Below are positions 12,141-22,350 of a stretch of 64,000 bases of DNA, piece after piece (positions within the stretch are counted from its first letter, which is position 1; every line of letters begins with the position of its first letter). Location: NCBI GenBank assembly GCA_021234155.1, contig JAJEKV010000855.1:1-64000 (forward strand). Reading direction: 5' to 3'. Source of the stretch: Isoetes taiwanensis (lineage: Eukaryota > Streptophyta > Lycopodiopsida > Isoetales > Isoetaceae). The position numbers and the translations under genes were made by a program. The notes under the pieces were generated by a model that saw nothing but the letters and a program-made list of their open reading frames with translations, was not told the origin of the DNA and made no database searches.

Positions 12141-13140
12141 AGGCTTCTCATTCATCTCAGCAAATTTCTACAATGGTGGACAGTGGATAGCCGCACACAT
12201 GCGAACTACCCACGAAAAATAAAGGGAAAATCCAATTATATCATTTGGACCCCAAAAACAAATACAATGCTAATAGATGAGTGGCTGATGTACCTGCCGA
12301 AAGCTTATCACCGGGATTGAAAAACCCCGCCCTTTCGGGTTTTCGAGAAAAACCCTAGTGATAAGCCTTGAAGGGGCTTAGACAAACGTGAAGGCATAGA
12401 ATCGCTCCCAAAACCCTCGCATGGAGAAGTCAAAACGGATGGGCCGCCAACCTGCACACCGCACATCACCAACACAACAAACGAGAAACATACCGGAGAA
12501 TAGCATCACCGGGCATGGAAAACGCATCACCCGGGTGAAAACATGAAAACGTAACTTGTACAAAATATAATAAACAAAGAAAGGGGGGAGGGTGGGTTCA
12601 AAGAGAATAAGGTAATCACTGAGAGAGAAGAGGAAGCCGATGAAACGCCGATGAAGAATTACGCAATAAGTAGCAAGCGCCCAACCGAAGAACGCCTCAA
12701 AACGCGATGCGATGCATGCACGCGACGATCACAATCAGATACATGTTTCGCCTTGAGCAAGAATGCCGATTCGCCACGACCCATACATTCTTGCATCGCG
12801 ACTCGCATGAAACCAACAAAGCTCAATACCAAAGGACTTCCTTAACAAACTAGGATCGGAGGACTTAAGGTCACAGGATGAAGGCTAAAGGCCGGAAAGG
12901 AAAAGAAAGCAACGCCAATTAGCGCCAAACCTGCAGAAGAAGCCCCTCCCCGCCTCGAAACAATTCAAAGAGAATAAGGTACCGGCGAGAGAGAAGAGGA
13001 AGCTACGATGAGAAGTCGGGCGTAAACACGCCTAAAATAGCGAACTCCCAACCAGAACGGGCATGCGCCGCCCGCATGCATGCAAAACATGCATGCTCGT
13101 CCCATTCTAGAATGGCGATCCGATGTCTCGGATCGATGGG
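12141..13140. repeat. Inserted repeat-rich segment splitting the gene remnant
   Basis: This kilobase has different composition and no protein signal. It contains a stem-loop (12301-12369), a diverged duplication (about 12597-12700 against 12964-13065, both starting TTCAAAGAGAATAAGGTA), and GACTCGCATGAAACCAAC both in the flank (near 12108) and inside (near 12798). It also carries a GCATGCATG/CATGCATGC palindrome at 13074-13096. TTCTAGAATGG occurs near both ends (about 12092 and 13106), which could mark the borders of an insertion. The type is not identified. Confidence 0.4.
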
Positions 13141-13149
13141 ATTTTTGGA

Positions 13150-13388
13150 AGTAGTAAAAGCCACTCCCTGAACCCTAAATGTGTGACAGCTGAAATTTGT
13201 TCGGGCTTACATACGGCCTCCCTTTTCAAAATGAGTTCATATACCTTCATGTTCTTAATGCTGCATAGAATAGTTTGAACAGCCGCGTTCAGGCATTCAA
13301 TTCCATTTTTATCATACCCAATACCGATCAGTTGAGCGTTCCGGGTAGGGGGTATAATCTCGAAATCCTCTTCACCATCATAGTTATC
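13150..13388 (-). pseudogene. Exon-like fragment of unrecognised host gene
   Basis: On the minus strand a good acceptor (TTCTACAG/GATAAC) at 13389 opens a frame of about 75 codons containing EEDFEIIPPTRNAQLIGIGY, ECLNAAVQTILCSI and KNMKVYELIL, without a stop until after the unrelated segment begins. It reads like genuine protein, but I do not recognise the family. The block ECLNAAVQTIL faintly recalls the cysteine box of ubiquitin-specific proteases (CYLNAVLQ), which is too weak to name it. It probably belongs with the exons at 11451-12140. Confidence 0.4.
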
Positions 13389-13399
13389 CTGTAGAATAA

Positions 13400-15542
13400 A
13401 ATCTTTAGTATCTCGATGTATAAATTTTCTGTTTATTCATGACGGTCAAATACAGCTGCAGCATATTATATTAATCATTAGAATAATCTATCTTACATGA
13501 GATCCCAAGGACAGCCATGGGTTTTATCTAAAAGCTCAACCAAATAGCAAGCAAGTCAAAGACAACACTGGATGTACCGAATGTGATGAAGCCGGCCTGA
13601 ACTATTTAATCATAGATCGGACATCCACCTCAGTCAATCTTTTTGTAGTATTATCATCCTACATCTGGACTGAGCCAATCCAGTATAGTATCTTAAAATC
13701 CACCTATCTCTTCATAGTTTTCCAATTTACATTTATCATTAGCAGCATCTACAAGTAAAAGGCTATTATCACACCCCCATCATTGTATATTTAAAAATTT
13801 AAATATTATATGTCTCATACTCGTGTATAATCAACTAATTGTTTCACTACTAGACCAGGGTCCAAAAAAAGCATAACTTAACCTTATGCATATTTTAAGT
13901 CTTGATCACACTTCATCCTATTACAATCAATTTTGTTAATTTGGGATTGTTCGGTTTGGTTATAAATGTTTTTGGAATTTTTATTAGGTAAATCTCCTAA
14001 GGTTTAGACCATTTTGAATACCGGAAAAAAATTTTGATTACCCAAAAATCGCAGAAATTTTTTTGGCTTCTTGAATTTCATTTTCCTCTGCCCTTATTTG
14101 GTCGAAAGTGGCACGACGCTATAGAACGTGCATGCGTCTGGCTGGCATCATCTGGATGGGGGACGGTTATTCCAATGCCCTTTCAAATTGCATGCCCGGG
14201 ATGTGGAGGCCATGCAATCTGTGCGAAAGATTTGCTTAGGGTTTTAAAGTAGTTTTAATGTTGCTTTGGAGTTTCAAATCTAGAACTGATTACTCTTCTT
14301 TGGAACACTGATTCGCACCAGTTAGCAAAGACGTTCATTAGGTTGCCATTTGTCTGTTAGGCGTATTAATGCATATAGATTGGCTCATCCATAGTATTTG
14401 TATTTAACTTGATTTTTGTATGCAGGGCACAATGCTGATGTAATATGGAGGCCAATTTCGCCTAGACTTCATATGGATCAGCATGTTTCAACGGTTTTCA
14501 GTCGATTATCAAGTTAAATTGATTAAGGTTGTCAGCTCTTATTAGATGCCATGTTTAGTATTCTTCTAACATTTTTAGAACTATTTTTCAACTTCAAATG
14601 GGCATCCTGGCTTAATCGTTATCAAATGATTGCCATCACATCCAGCTTGCAGTCTGCTTCTTTGTCCACAGAGGTTATTGTTAGATGGAATGATTCTTTG
14701 GCTACTTTGGTTACTTTCTGGAGCTAATTTTGCATTGAAGTCCTGATAGAATCGATCATCACCATAATCTGAATATAAGAGAAGGTAGAAAATTTTGTGC
14801 TTTTATTTAAGAACACATGTTATATGCATTTTCTGGAGCTTGATTCGCGCTCTAGGTCATCCAATTTGTTGCAGTTTGTTTCATTTGCTTGGAATGATAT
14901 GGCCATGAACTTGGAGCTACCCCTATATATTTAAGCTACGGGTTCCCTTCCCGAGCAGAAACTATGCAGATTCTCTTCTTTAACAGAAACAACCCATTTT
15001 TTCACAGACGCTATCTGTAGATGGAAAGATAGAGGTTGTCTTTATGGTACTCTTTTACCTTTACCCCTGTTTTAAATTCTGTTTATTATGATTAATAGAA
15101 AAACTTTTTTTTTTTTTTTTTTTTTTTGGGGAAGGGGGAGGGCTACTAGATTGTATCCTTTTTTGGCATACTCTTATAGCTCCAACTTATTGATTTTACT
15201 AAACATAATAACTATTATATCCTTGTGCCAATAGTTTGTATAATTGTCATTTTGTAAATATGCTTTTTACTGTTGTAAACTACTTTGTTAAAAATACCAA
15301 GGCATCTTCCAAATGAAGTACATTTTGGTAATACTAAGATATTCTTGTGGATTATCAAATTTAAAAGTTGTCTTTAGAAATTTTTTATTAAACTACATTC
15401 TTTTCAATGAGGTTAGCTTCCCCAAAGTTGGAGTTGAAATTATAGTTATGCTTTTCTGAGTTGTTCCATATTTTTAAGCTTTAACACCTAGAACTACTAG
15501 ATTCCAACTTTACTTCAGATGATTTACTTTCATTGAATGGAT
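13400..15542. other. AT-rich DNA without recognisable genes
   Basis: I see no coding signal, conserved motif or repeat family here. The short frame 14034-14252 has no supporting feature. A run of over 20 T at about 15105-15127 may be the tail of an old retroposed copy on the minus strand, but there is no recognisable body. The sequence may be host intergenic DNA or a long intron. Confidence 0.5.
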
Positions 15543-15550
15543 TGTTGGTG

Positions 15551-16436
15551 TTGACAATGATTATTTTTTTTTTTTTTTGAGGTTAAGGCAGGTTGATATT
15601 ACATGCAAAAAGAGGTTACATGAATATGTACAGCAATTGCATAAGGAGGAACCTTAGCAATGCTTACTTGTCCCAAGAAGGGACTGAAGAAGGCATAGCA
15701 CAGCTAGATATTCAAAATTTGCTGTACCAGCTAGACAAAAAAGATCAGATCAGATCAGATGTCTGTAATAGTTCAAGACAGAAAACAGAACAGGAAGTTT
15801 CTACTCATAGCCCAAAACAAACTCCAATGGATCGACCTGGACAATATGGTACTGTCTCAAGCTCATCAAGATCCAAAGGGGTATGGACCATTGATTTCAG
15901 AGGTGATGTCAAAGTGCGCCTCCCATTTTGCAGCAAAGTAAATCTTCAGATCGTTCCACCACCAAAGATCTTCATCATCCAGAATGACTCCCAAAGCTGT
16001 CTGAGCCAAAATGTGCTGCTTCATGTGAACCATCTTGGCCTTGATTACCTCCCTTGTCCACTGCTCAAAAGCCGGTTTAGGATCATATCTTCCATGAGAA
16101 GGGGGGATAACCATATCATAATGCTCGGTCACAAAATCTGTCAATGTCAACATCAGCATCAGAGATAGCAAGTTTAAAGAAAGCATAAAAACCATGGTAA
16201 TTCCCTAAAGAATCCCAATTTCTGTCATATGCTGAGCCCTTGCTTCTTCTATGTGCTATAGCTGTCTCAACCAGCAGGGACTGAAAGCAGGCTTTGATCC
16301 AATTGAGATTAAATGTTTTGTGATCATGAACAATTCTGTTTCTGTGCTTCCAAATGGACCATAGGGCCAGAGTTCTCAAAGTACCACAGAAGGCACTAGG
16401 GAAACTTAGAAAGTCAAAAAACTTGACAATGATTAT
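15551..16436 (-). mobile_element. 5'-truncated LINE with 14-bp target duplication
   Basis: The insert 15565-16422 is flanked by TTGACAATGATTAT on both sides (15551-15564 and 16423-16436). It begins with a T run, i.e. a poly(A) tail on the minus strand. The minus strand encodes the C-terminal end of a plant LINE-type protein, with LWSIWKHRNRIVHDHKTFN (about 16300-16360) and, after one frame change near 16120, an end ending at 15866. Only about 860 bp of the 3' end was inserted, the usual result of aborted target-primed reverse transcription. The empty site in the LTR at 37530-38080 reads GTTGACATTGATTATC, which confirms the borders. Confidence 0.9.
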
Positions 16437-16784
16437 CATATATGTTAAGGGAGATTTGCAGTTGTTCACATATGCAAGGTTAAGAAGTGAATTAGGTCAA
16501 AGCATTGCCATGGTATATGGTTGTGAAATCATATGCCCTAAGGTATTCCTATTCAAACTATTTTTATTTGCAAATATTATCCCAATGGTTCGAGAAGTCG
16601 AAATTGTTGAGCTAAGCTTGTGGGATATATAGTATATGAAAAATGGAGGCAAAGACCAACCGATCTGGCACCGAGATCCAAAACCGACTGCTAACCGATT
16701 GGATCTAAACTATTTTAGCTTTAAAAGGATCGAATGGAGATATATGCACACTGGACGGTGATCGGCTGAGGTCGACAAGTTGAA

Positions 16785-18504
16785 GAGAATGTGACGCTCC
16801 CTGAACATATACGACACCCGGCCGTATACATACGGGGACTTCCCCCTCCCATGGCTACTATCTCGCCATGAGCAGGGCCCTCCGTCTATTTCGGGCCATC
16901 TATAATACGATGCCCGAAAGAAGGACCTGACGGGGTCATTAAATTACGCCTTCAATGGGGCTCCTACGTCGCGGAAGCGTGAATACAAGGGTTAGCACAC
17001 AGCATAAATCACATATAAATAACCACCACGAAGGGTGGCATATCCATCCAAATACCAACGGCAAAGAATATGCATCTAAACCTAAGAAAACACCCCAAAC
17101 CCATGGTTCTACCCGGTTCGAGACTCGGTGAGGATCGATCGGTGGCTAGGCCTCAAGAGATCAGCCAGGGGGAATCTTGACATGGCGTTGGGTGGCATAG
17201 AACATTGGCTAGGGTTGCCCCTCCATCCGCCCCTCCCGTGCACACTTTGCGGATGGGTCAATTCACGCTATGGCGTCGCTATAGCCAGGAGACGCGGGCT
17301 CGAGGCATCACCCTGCTGAGCCTACTCCAGGGTTCATGAAGCCCCGGTCCGATGAGGCAGGTCAGGGAAGCGTCCCCTTCCAGAATCACAGTGGCTCCAT
17401 GGGCGAGCTAGAGAATACGTGCCGCATCAGCGACCCCCGCATCCGTGCAGACTTACTCACCTAAATCTACTCAAAGTGCAAGGTGCCCCATCACGGGTCA
17501 CACCTTCCCACCCAGTGTCGGACCCATACCAGGCCCCTCACGTGACCGGCTATCAGGTCTAGCTCGCTATAGGAGTCCGGGGAGCCTTTTATGTTCGTGC
17601 AAGACCCCACCTCCACTTCTGCTTGTGTTCCTTGTCCGGTGCTAAGCCAGTACCATAGCATCTATGACCCGGTGGGCTCTTGTGCACAGGCCGCAACTAA
17701 TGGGAAGTACATGGATCTACCTAGGAGCATCCTACTATCATGGCTCAGAGGTCTCTACCCCCCTTAATTCCCCCATTTCCAGAGTAATACTATGCAAAGA
17801 ACTATCAATCCATCCTTTAAGAGCAAACCCAGAATCAGAATATAAAGAGAACTTACCTTTACAATCAAGGGTTAGTTCCTACAAGTAAAACACAGAGAGA
17901 ACAGAAGAAATACACACTACAAGTGCCCAACAGGGGCGCTACCCTAGAATTCCCAAGCTATACTAGCCACCCACACGAGTTCCTTTGGATCCGATTTGTC
18001 ATTTGGTGCTTCCATCTTCCTTGGATTTGGTGCTCAGCTTCAGCTACACAGGTACGTGCTTGGCAAAGGTGGCGCTCAGCTCGGCAGGCGCTCAGCTCCT
18101 CAAAGGTGACGCTCAGCTCCTCTTGGTCGATTTGCTGAAGGGTGCCTGGCTGCTGCTCCTCCTCCTCCATCTCCACTTGCTCCTAATTCGAATTGGGGCA
18201 AATGGGGGTGCAAAACCCCAATTTGGGTCCCAAGTTAGTAACTCTCCCTTGCCCAATCGATTTGGGCCAGGTGGCAGCTCCGGGTTGGCTAATATTAACT
18301 AATTTGGTATTTTAGGCCCTTTTAATATTAGATTAAGCCCTAATTCGAATTAGGGTTTAAGGTTAGGTTTCCACCTTTATAATTTAATTATTAACATAGC
18401 TAATCTTAGCTTATGAATAATTAATGTACCATTAATTATTCATAGTGACGTGTCACGTATTTATACTTAAAAAGGCGTATAAATATGTGGAACGTCACAG
18501 AGAA
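16785..18504 (-). mobile_element. Solo Ty3/gypsy LTR with 5-bp target duplication
   Basis: The LTR is 16790-18499 (1710 bp), starts TGTGACG and ends CGTCACA, and is flanked by GAGAA at 16785-16789 and 18500-18504. The uninterrupted relative at 37530-38080 has a single GAGAA at this point, so the borders are exact. Blocks shared with the LTR at 9827-11385 run in the opposite order, so this copy is reversed. No gypsy internal sequence is present: a solo LTR, normally left by recombination between the two LTRs of a full element. Confidence 0.92.
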
Positions 18505-18682
18505 GAAGTTGCTCGATGTAATCGAGGCCATTTCATATTCATTGTATTGTGATAAAATTTAAACCATTGGAAGTGAAGGTTAAAAACTCTATTGGCATTC
18601 ATTTGGTCTTAACTAGTGATCTATTTAAGCTAAGGCATTAGTTAAAATCGAATTCCATATTGAACTAATATATTCTAACATT

Positions 18683-18694
18683 TGGTATCAGAGC
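18683..18694 (+). promoter_or_regulatory. Primer-binding site, initiator tRNA-Met
   Basis: TGGTATCAGAGC, two bases after the LTR end, is complementary to the 3' end of plant initiator methionine tRNA and primes minus-strand DNA synthesis in most copia elements. Confidence 0.95.
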
Positions 18695-18701
18695 AGGAAT
18701 T

Positions 18702-19286
18702 ATGGCTAGTAGATTTGAAGCAAATCTACTCAGCACAGTAGAGGTCTACAAAGGGTGACCTGGATTTCAAGTTTGGAAGGATGCAGTCAAGCACATCCTG
18801 GAGGTAGAAGAATTATGGGATCTAGTTGATCCAAATGAAACTGGTGCAGAAAGTAGCACACCTGCAAGGTCTGCTATTGCTGGTGGTGCTTCTCAATCTT
18901 ATGCTGTGGCTGCAGGTTCCGGAGGCTCAGGCAGCACAACTTCTGGAGGAACTTCTCTTGCTGTGAGTAGTGGAGCAGGAAGATCCATTTATGCCAGGAC
19001 AAAGGAGGCTCAAGGGATTATCACATGCAAGGTTAGTCCCACTATTAGATTAAAATTGAGAAACATGAGTCCTAGAGAGATGTGGAAGTTCCTGCTCAAG
19101 CACTATGAAGAAAAGAGTTCATCTCAAATAGATCTACTGGAAAATGAACTGAGAAATCTTAAATTGAGAGAAGATAAAGATGTTTCTGAATTTTTCAATA
19201 CTTTTGACAATATAATGGCTGACCTCAGTGGAGCTGGTGTAAATCTGCTGAAAGACATCAAGTGCTTGCAATTGCTAGATCTATAG
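18702..19286 (+). pseudogene. Ty1/copia element 1 gag, N-terminal part
   Basis: A start at 18702 opens MASRFEANLLSTVEVYKG, then a TGA at 18756-18758 where a tryptophan codon is likely, then PGFQVWKDAVK in the same frame. It continues through a Gly/Ser-rich stretch and typical copia gag sequence (PREMWKFLLKHYEEKSS, LRNLKLREDKDVSEFFNTFD). The frame shifts near 19265 and continues in the next block. The gag protein would package the element RNA in virus-like particles. One stop and one frameshift make it inactive. Confidence 0.85.
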
Positions 19287-20473
19287 GGGAAAATGAACAG
19301 CTGGCCATGTTCATTAGAAACATGGCTAAAACTAGAGAAGAAGCAGAAAATATTTTAAGAACAGAGGCTGAGCAAAAGAAAATGCTCAAAGGAGAAGATG
19401 CTGAAGCATCAGAAATATTGTTTGCTGGGAAAAGAAGAAATGAAAAGGAGGCATGCTTTCACTGTCAAGAATCAGGTCATTATAAGAGCAATTGTCCAAG
19501 ACTAAACAAAGAATTCAATTGTTATACTTGTGGAGGAAAAGGGCACATAGCTGTAAAGTGTCCAACCCCAAAGGATTATAACAAGACAAGGGGGACTGGA
19601 AATTCTAACAAAGGAGGAAAATCAAATTACAATAGGGGTCGAGGAGGAAAGAAACCTGCAGGCACTTATGTGACAAAAGAACTAGAAAAGGAAGAATCAG
19701 AGGATGAAGATGAGGTAAAATTTGCATTTGCAGTGCTTGATAAGAATGAAGCTAATCACAAGTCTAATGTACTTGTAGTTGATAGTGGAGCTGAAAGATC
19801 AGTAGTTCAAACTACTGATCTACTCAAGAATTTTGGAGGCACACATTCAAAAAATATTCAAGTAGGTAATGGAGAACTCCAACAAATTGAAGGGAAAGGA
19901 CTGCTGCAATTAATGGACCTGCAAGGACAAGTGGTGGACATTGAAAATGTGTTATGTGTCCCAACCATTATCAAAAACCTTATATCAGTCAGCCAGCTAG
20001 TAGATCTAGGCTACAAAATCACTTTTGATTCAAAAGCATGTACTATTTTTCTTGGAAATGAATTGAAGTTCTATGCTAAACATGTTGGGAATTTATTCCA
20101 AATGGATAATGTGCAATGTCACAGTATTAATGATCTACATGCTTTAGAAACAGAAATTTGGCACAACAGAGTGGCACATACTCATTGCAGCAATATTAAC
20201 TTCATGATTAAGAAAGGATGGCTGGAGTGTAAGGAAATCAATCCAGAGAAATTTACATGTGAAGGATGCCTACTTGGGAAACTAAATAGACTCCCATTTC
20301 TCAAAAGCAAAAAAAGAGCAAATGGGCCATTGGAGTTAATACGCATAGATCTATGTGGACCAATGAATATCAGGGGAAGAACAGATAAGAAATACTTTAT
20401 ATCTTTTATAGATGACTTCAGCAGGTTTTGCAAAGTTTACGGTCTAGAAAAGAAATCTCAAGCTCTGATTTAA
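19262..20473 (+). pseudogene. Ty1/copia element 1 gag end, protease, integrase start
   Basis: A 400-codon open stretch. It has two CCHC zinc knuckles (CFHCQESGHYKSNC and CYTCGGKGHIAVKC, about 19455-19560), a basic Gly/Asn-rich linker, and the protease site VVDSGAERSVV (about 19780). The pre-integrase zinc region has HNRVAHTHCSN followed by CEGCLLGK, and the integrase core begins LIRIDLCGPMN and FISFIDDFSRF. It stops at a frameshift near 20467. The domain order gag-PR-IN before RT is diagnostic for Ty1/copia. Two zinc knuckles are more than the usual one. Confidence 0.9.
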
Positions 20474-21284
20474 ACAATATGTAAATGAGGTTGAAAGAGA
20501 AACAGGCAGGAAAGTGAAATGTGCCAGGTCTGATGGGGGGGAGGGGGGGATATCTCTCAACCAAATTCAAACTATATTATGTTGCTAATGGCATTAAAAG
20601 GCAAATGCCATGCAAATACAGCCCACAACAAAATGGAGTTGCTGAACGAAAAAATAGAACAATAATGGTGCTGTAAGATCCATGATCAAACACTCTGGTT
20701 TACCAAATTATCTTTGGGAAGAAGCCCTTAAAGCTGCTATACTAATTCAAAACAAACTTCCTACAACAAGTCTTAAAGGTAATGTTCTTGAACTCTTATG
20801 GTCAAATACTAGAGGCAGACTTGATTTCAGCATATTTAAAACATATGGATGTTTAGCTTATGTACATGTTCCTACTGAACTAAGAAAGAAATTGGATGAC
20901 AAAGCTCAAATTGGCTACTTAGTAGGATATGACAGTGAGTCTAAAGGGTACAGAATATTCATTCCAGAAACCAGATCAGTAGTAATAAGCAGGGATGTTC
21001 TATTCAAGGAGGAAGTGGTATACAAAGATAGGAACACTTACAAAACAGATTCACCAAAGAAGAGGAAAGAAAGTAACTCTGAAAAAACACTACAGACAAC
21101 AGACTATGACACTGATGAGGAACAAATTGATAGCCTAAATCAGGCATAGACTGACAGGTCTGACAAAACAACCATTGAGGATGGAAGTACTGAAGGTAAT
21201 GCATCCAAAAGGAGGAAGTCTCAAGCAGAGAAACTTCTGGAAGAAGCTAGAAGTGATATCAACACATATGGCATAGATGCTATA
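20467..21284 (+). pseudogene. Ty1/copia element 1 integrase, C-terminal part
   Basis: After the frameshift the integrase continues as FKQYVNEVERETGRKVKC, then a G-rich run at 20535-20550 that breaks the frame again, then SPQQNGVAERKNRT with the catalytic glutamate (about 20625-20660). The stretch 20682-21149 holds LWEEALKAAILIQNKLPTTS, YGCLAYVHVP and IGYLVGYDSESKGYRIF, the conserved end of copia integrases, followed by an acidic linker. Coding resumes at 30133 after the large DNA transposon. Confidence 0.9.
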
Positions 21285-22350
21285 AAGTCGTATTTAATTA
21301 AAGTGGGACTCATTCCATTCCCATTTTTTTTCGGAACCCGGTTAATTTACATAAAAAGTAGCACCCCGACCCGAAAACTACCCTAAATTCGAATTTTTGA
21401 ATAAAACTCTGAATCCGAACTTTGCTGCAGTTTTCCCAGGTTTGCGAGTCGAGAACACAAACAATGCAACTGAAACAAAGGAAATTCATTAAAGTTTGAA
21501 ACCCAAGATCTAGTTGAAAAAGAATTTTTATTAATAAATTGAACAGATACAATGTATTTTACATCGGACCTTGAGACCATGGCGGTCTTGTTTGTCACTC
21601 TGATTACATCATCTTGGTAGGTGGTCCACCTTAGGGGATTAACTTGTGGCGCTTCTTCATCTTGTCTGTAAGCCTTGGGGGCAACTTTGAAGAGTGTGGA
21701 ATGCCTCACGTGGAGGTGCCTCTGGAGCCTCTGGCCCGCCACATCCACCCAGAGCTTCTCCACTTTCGCCTCCGCATGACCTTTCATCGAATATGCTCCT
21801 TCCCCACCCTCAAAGTGGATGTTATGCAATGCTTGCAAGATGCTTTGAGCTTTTACGGACTGTCTCTTTGTTCTTAGCTGTTCTTTATCCCGTGGTGTAG
21901 CGAGCAACCTCTGAATTAGCGCGAGCAACCTTGTCCCAAAGGCAGGGCAAGAGTGTAAGCGTGGCCGGGATCTGTGTGCGAGCAGTATTTCTTCCGCCTT
22001 GGAGGGGGATCCAGAGTGCCCGCTGGGAGGCGGTCTGTGATGCTGGCGGGATGCATCTTTGGTGTCGGATGCGTGCACGAACCCACGGAGCAAGGAGAGT
22101 ATGATTAACAATTTACGGTGTCATTAGTCAAAGCGAAGAAAAGAGCGTTGAAATCAAATTACAGCGGAGAACATTCATTCCATACAAGCGCATCCAATGG
22201 CGTGGGAGTAGTGTCTTTCTGGAAACTTCGAGTGAAAGAAAGGCCGTAAAGAATCAAAAGTACAACCATTCTCATTTAGAATATGGTTGCATCCAATCAC
22301 ACCGCGGAAGCATACAAATGCTTTTCGTCAGCGGACTAACCGGCATGCCT

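Larger units (their letters stand above)
15543..18680 (+). repeat. 5' LTR of Ty1/copia element 1, split by two insertions
   Basis: The LTR starts TGTTGGTGTTGACA and ends ATTCTAACA, two bases before a tRNA-Met primer site. Its own length is about 550 bp; the rest is a LINE (15565-16422) and a solo LTR (16790-18499). An uninterrupted copy of the same LTR, about 95% identical by eye, lies on the minus strand at 37530-38080 and shows both empty sites. The preserved segments are therefore 15543-15564, 16437-16789 and 18505-18680. Confidence 0.9.

Noticed and set aside
13150-13388. Ubiquitin-specific protease exon
   Set aside because: Only a faint resemblance around ECLNAAVQ; the catalytic cysteine context GNTCY is absent.
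14034-14252. Short plus-strand frame with CPGCGGHAICAKDL, zinc-ribbon-like
   Set aside because: One CxxC and no second pair, surrounded by AT-rich noncoding sequence; likely chance.
9827-18499. The two TGTGACG...CGTCACA blocks as the LTR pair of one element
   Set aside because: They are in opposite orientation, and the second has its own 5-bp target duplication inside a copia LTR, so it is an independent solo LTR.
21383-22111. A 242-codon minus-strand frame as an intact gene
   Set aside because: No recognisable motif, no clear start context, and it lies in decayed transposon DNA. Described only as a coding-like patch.
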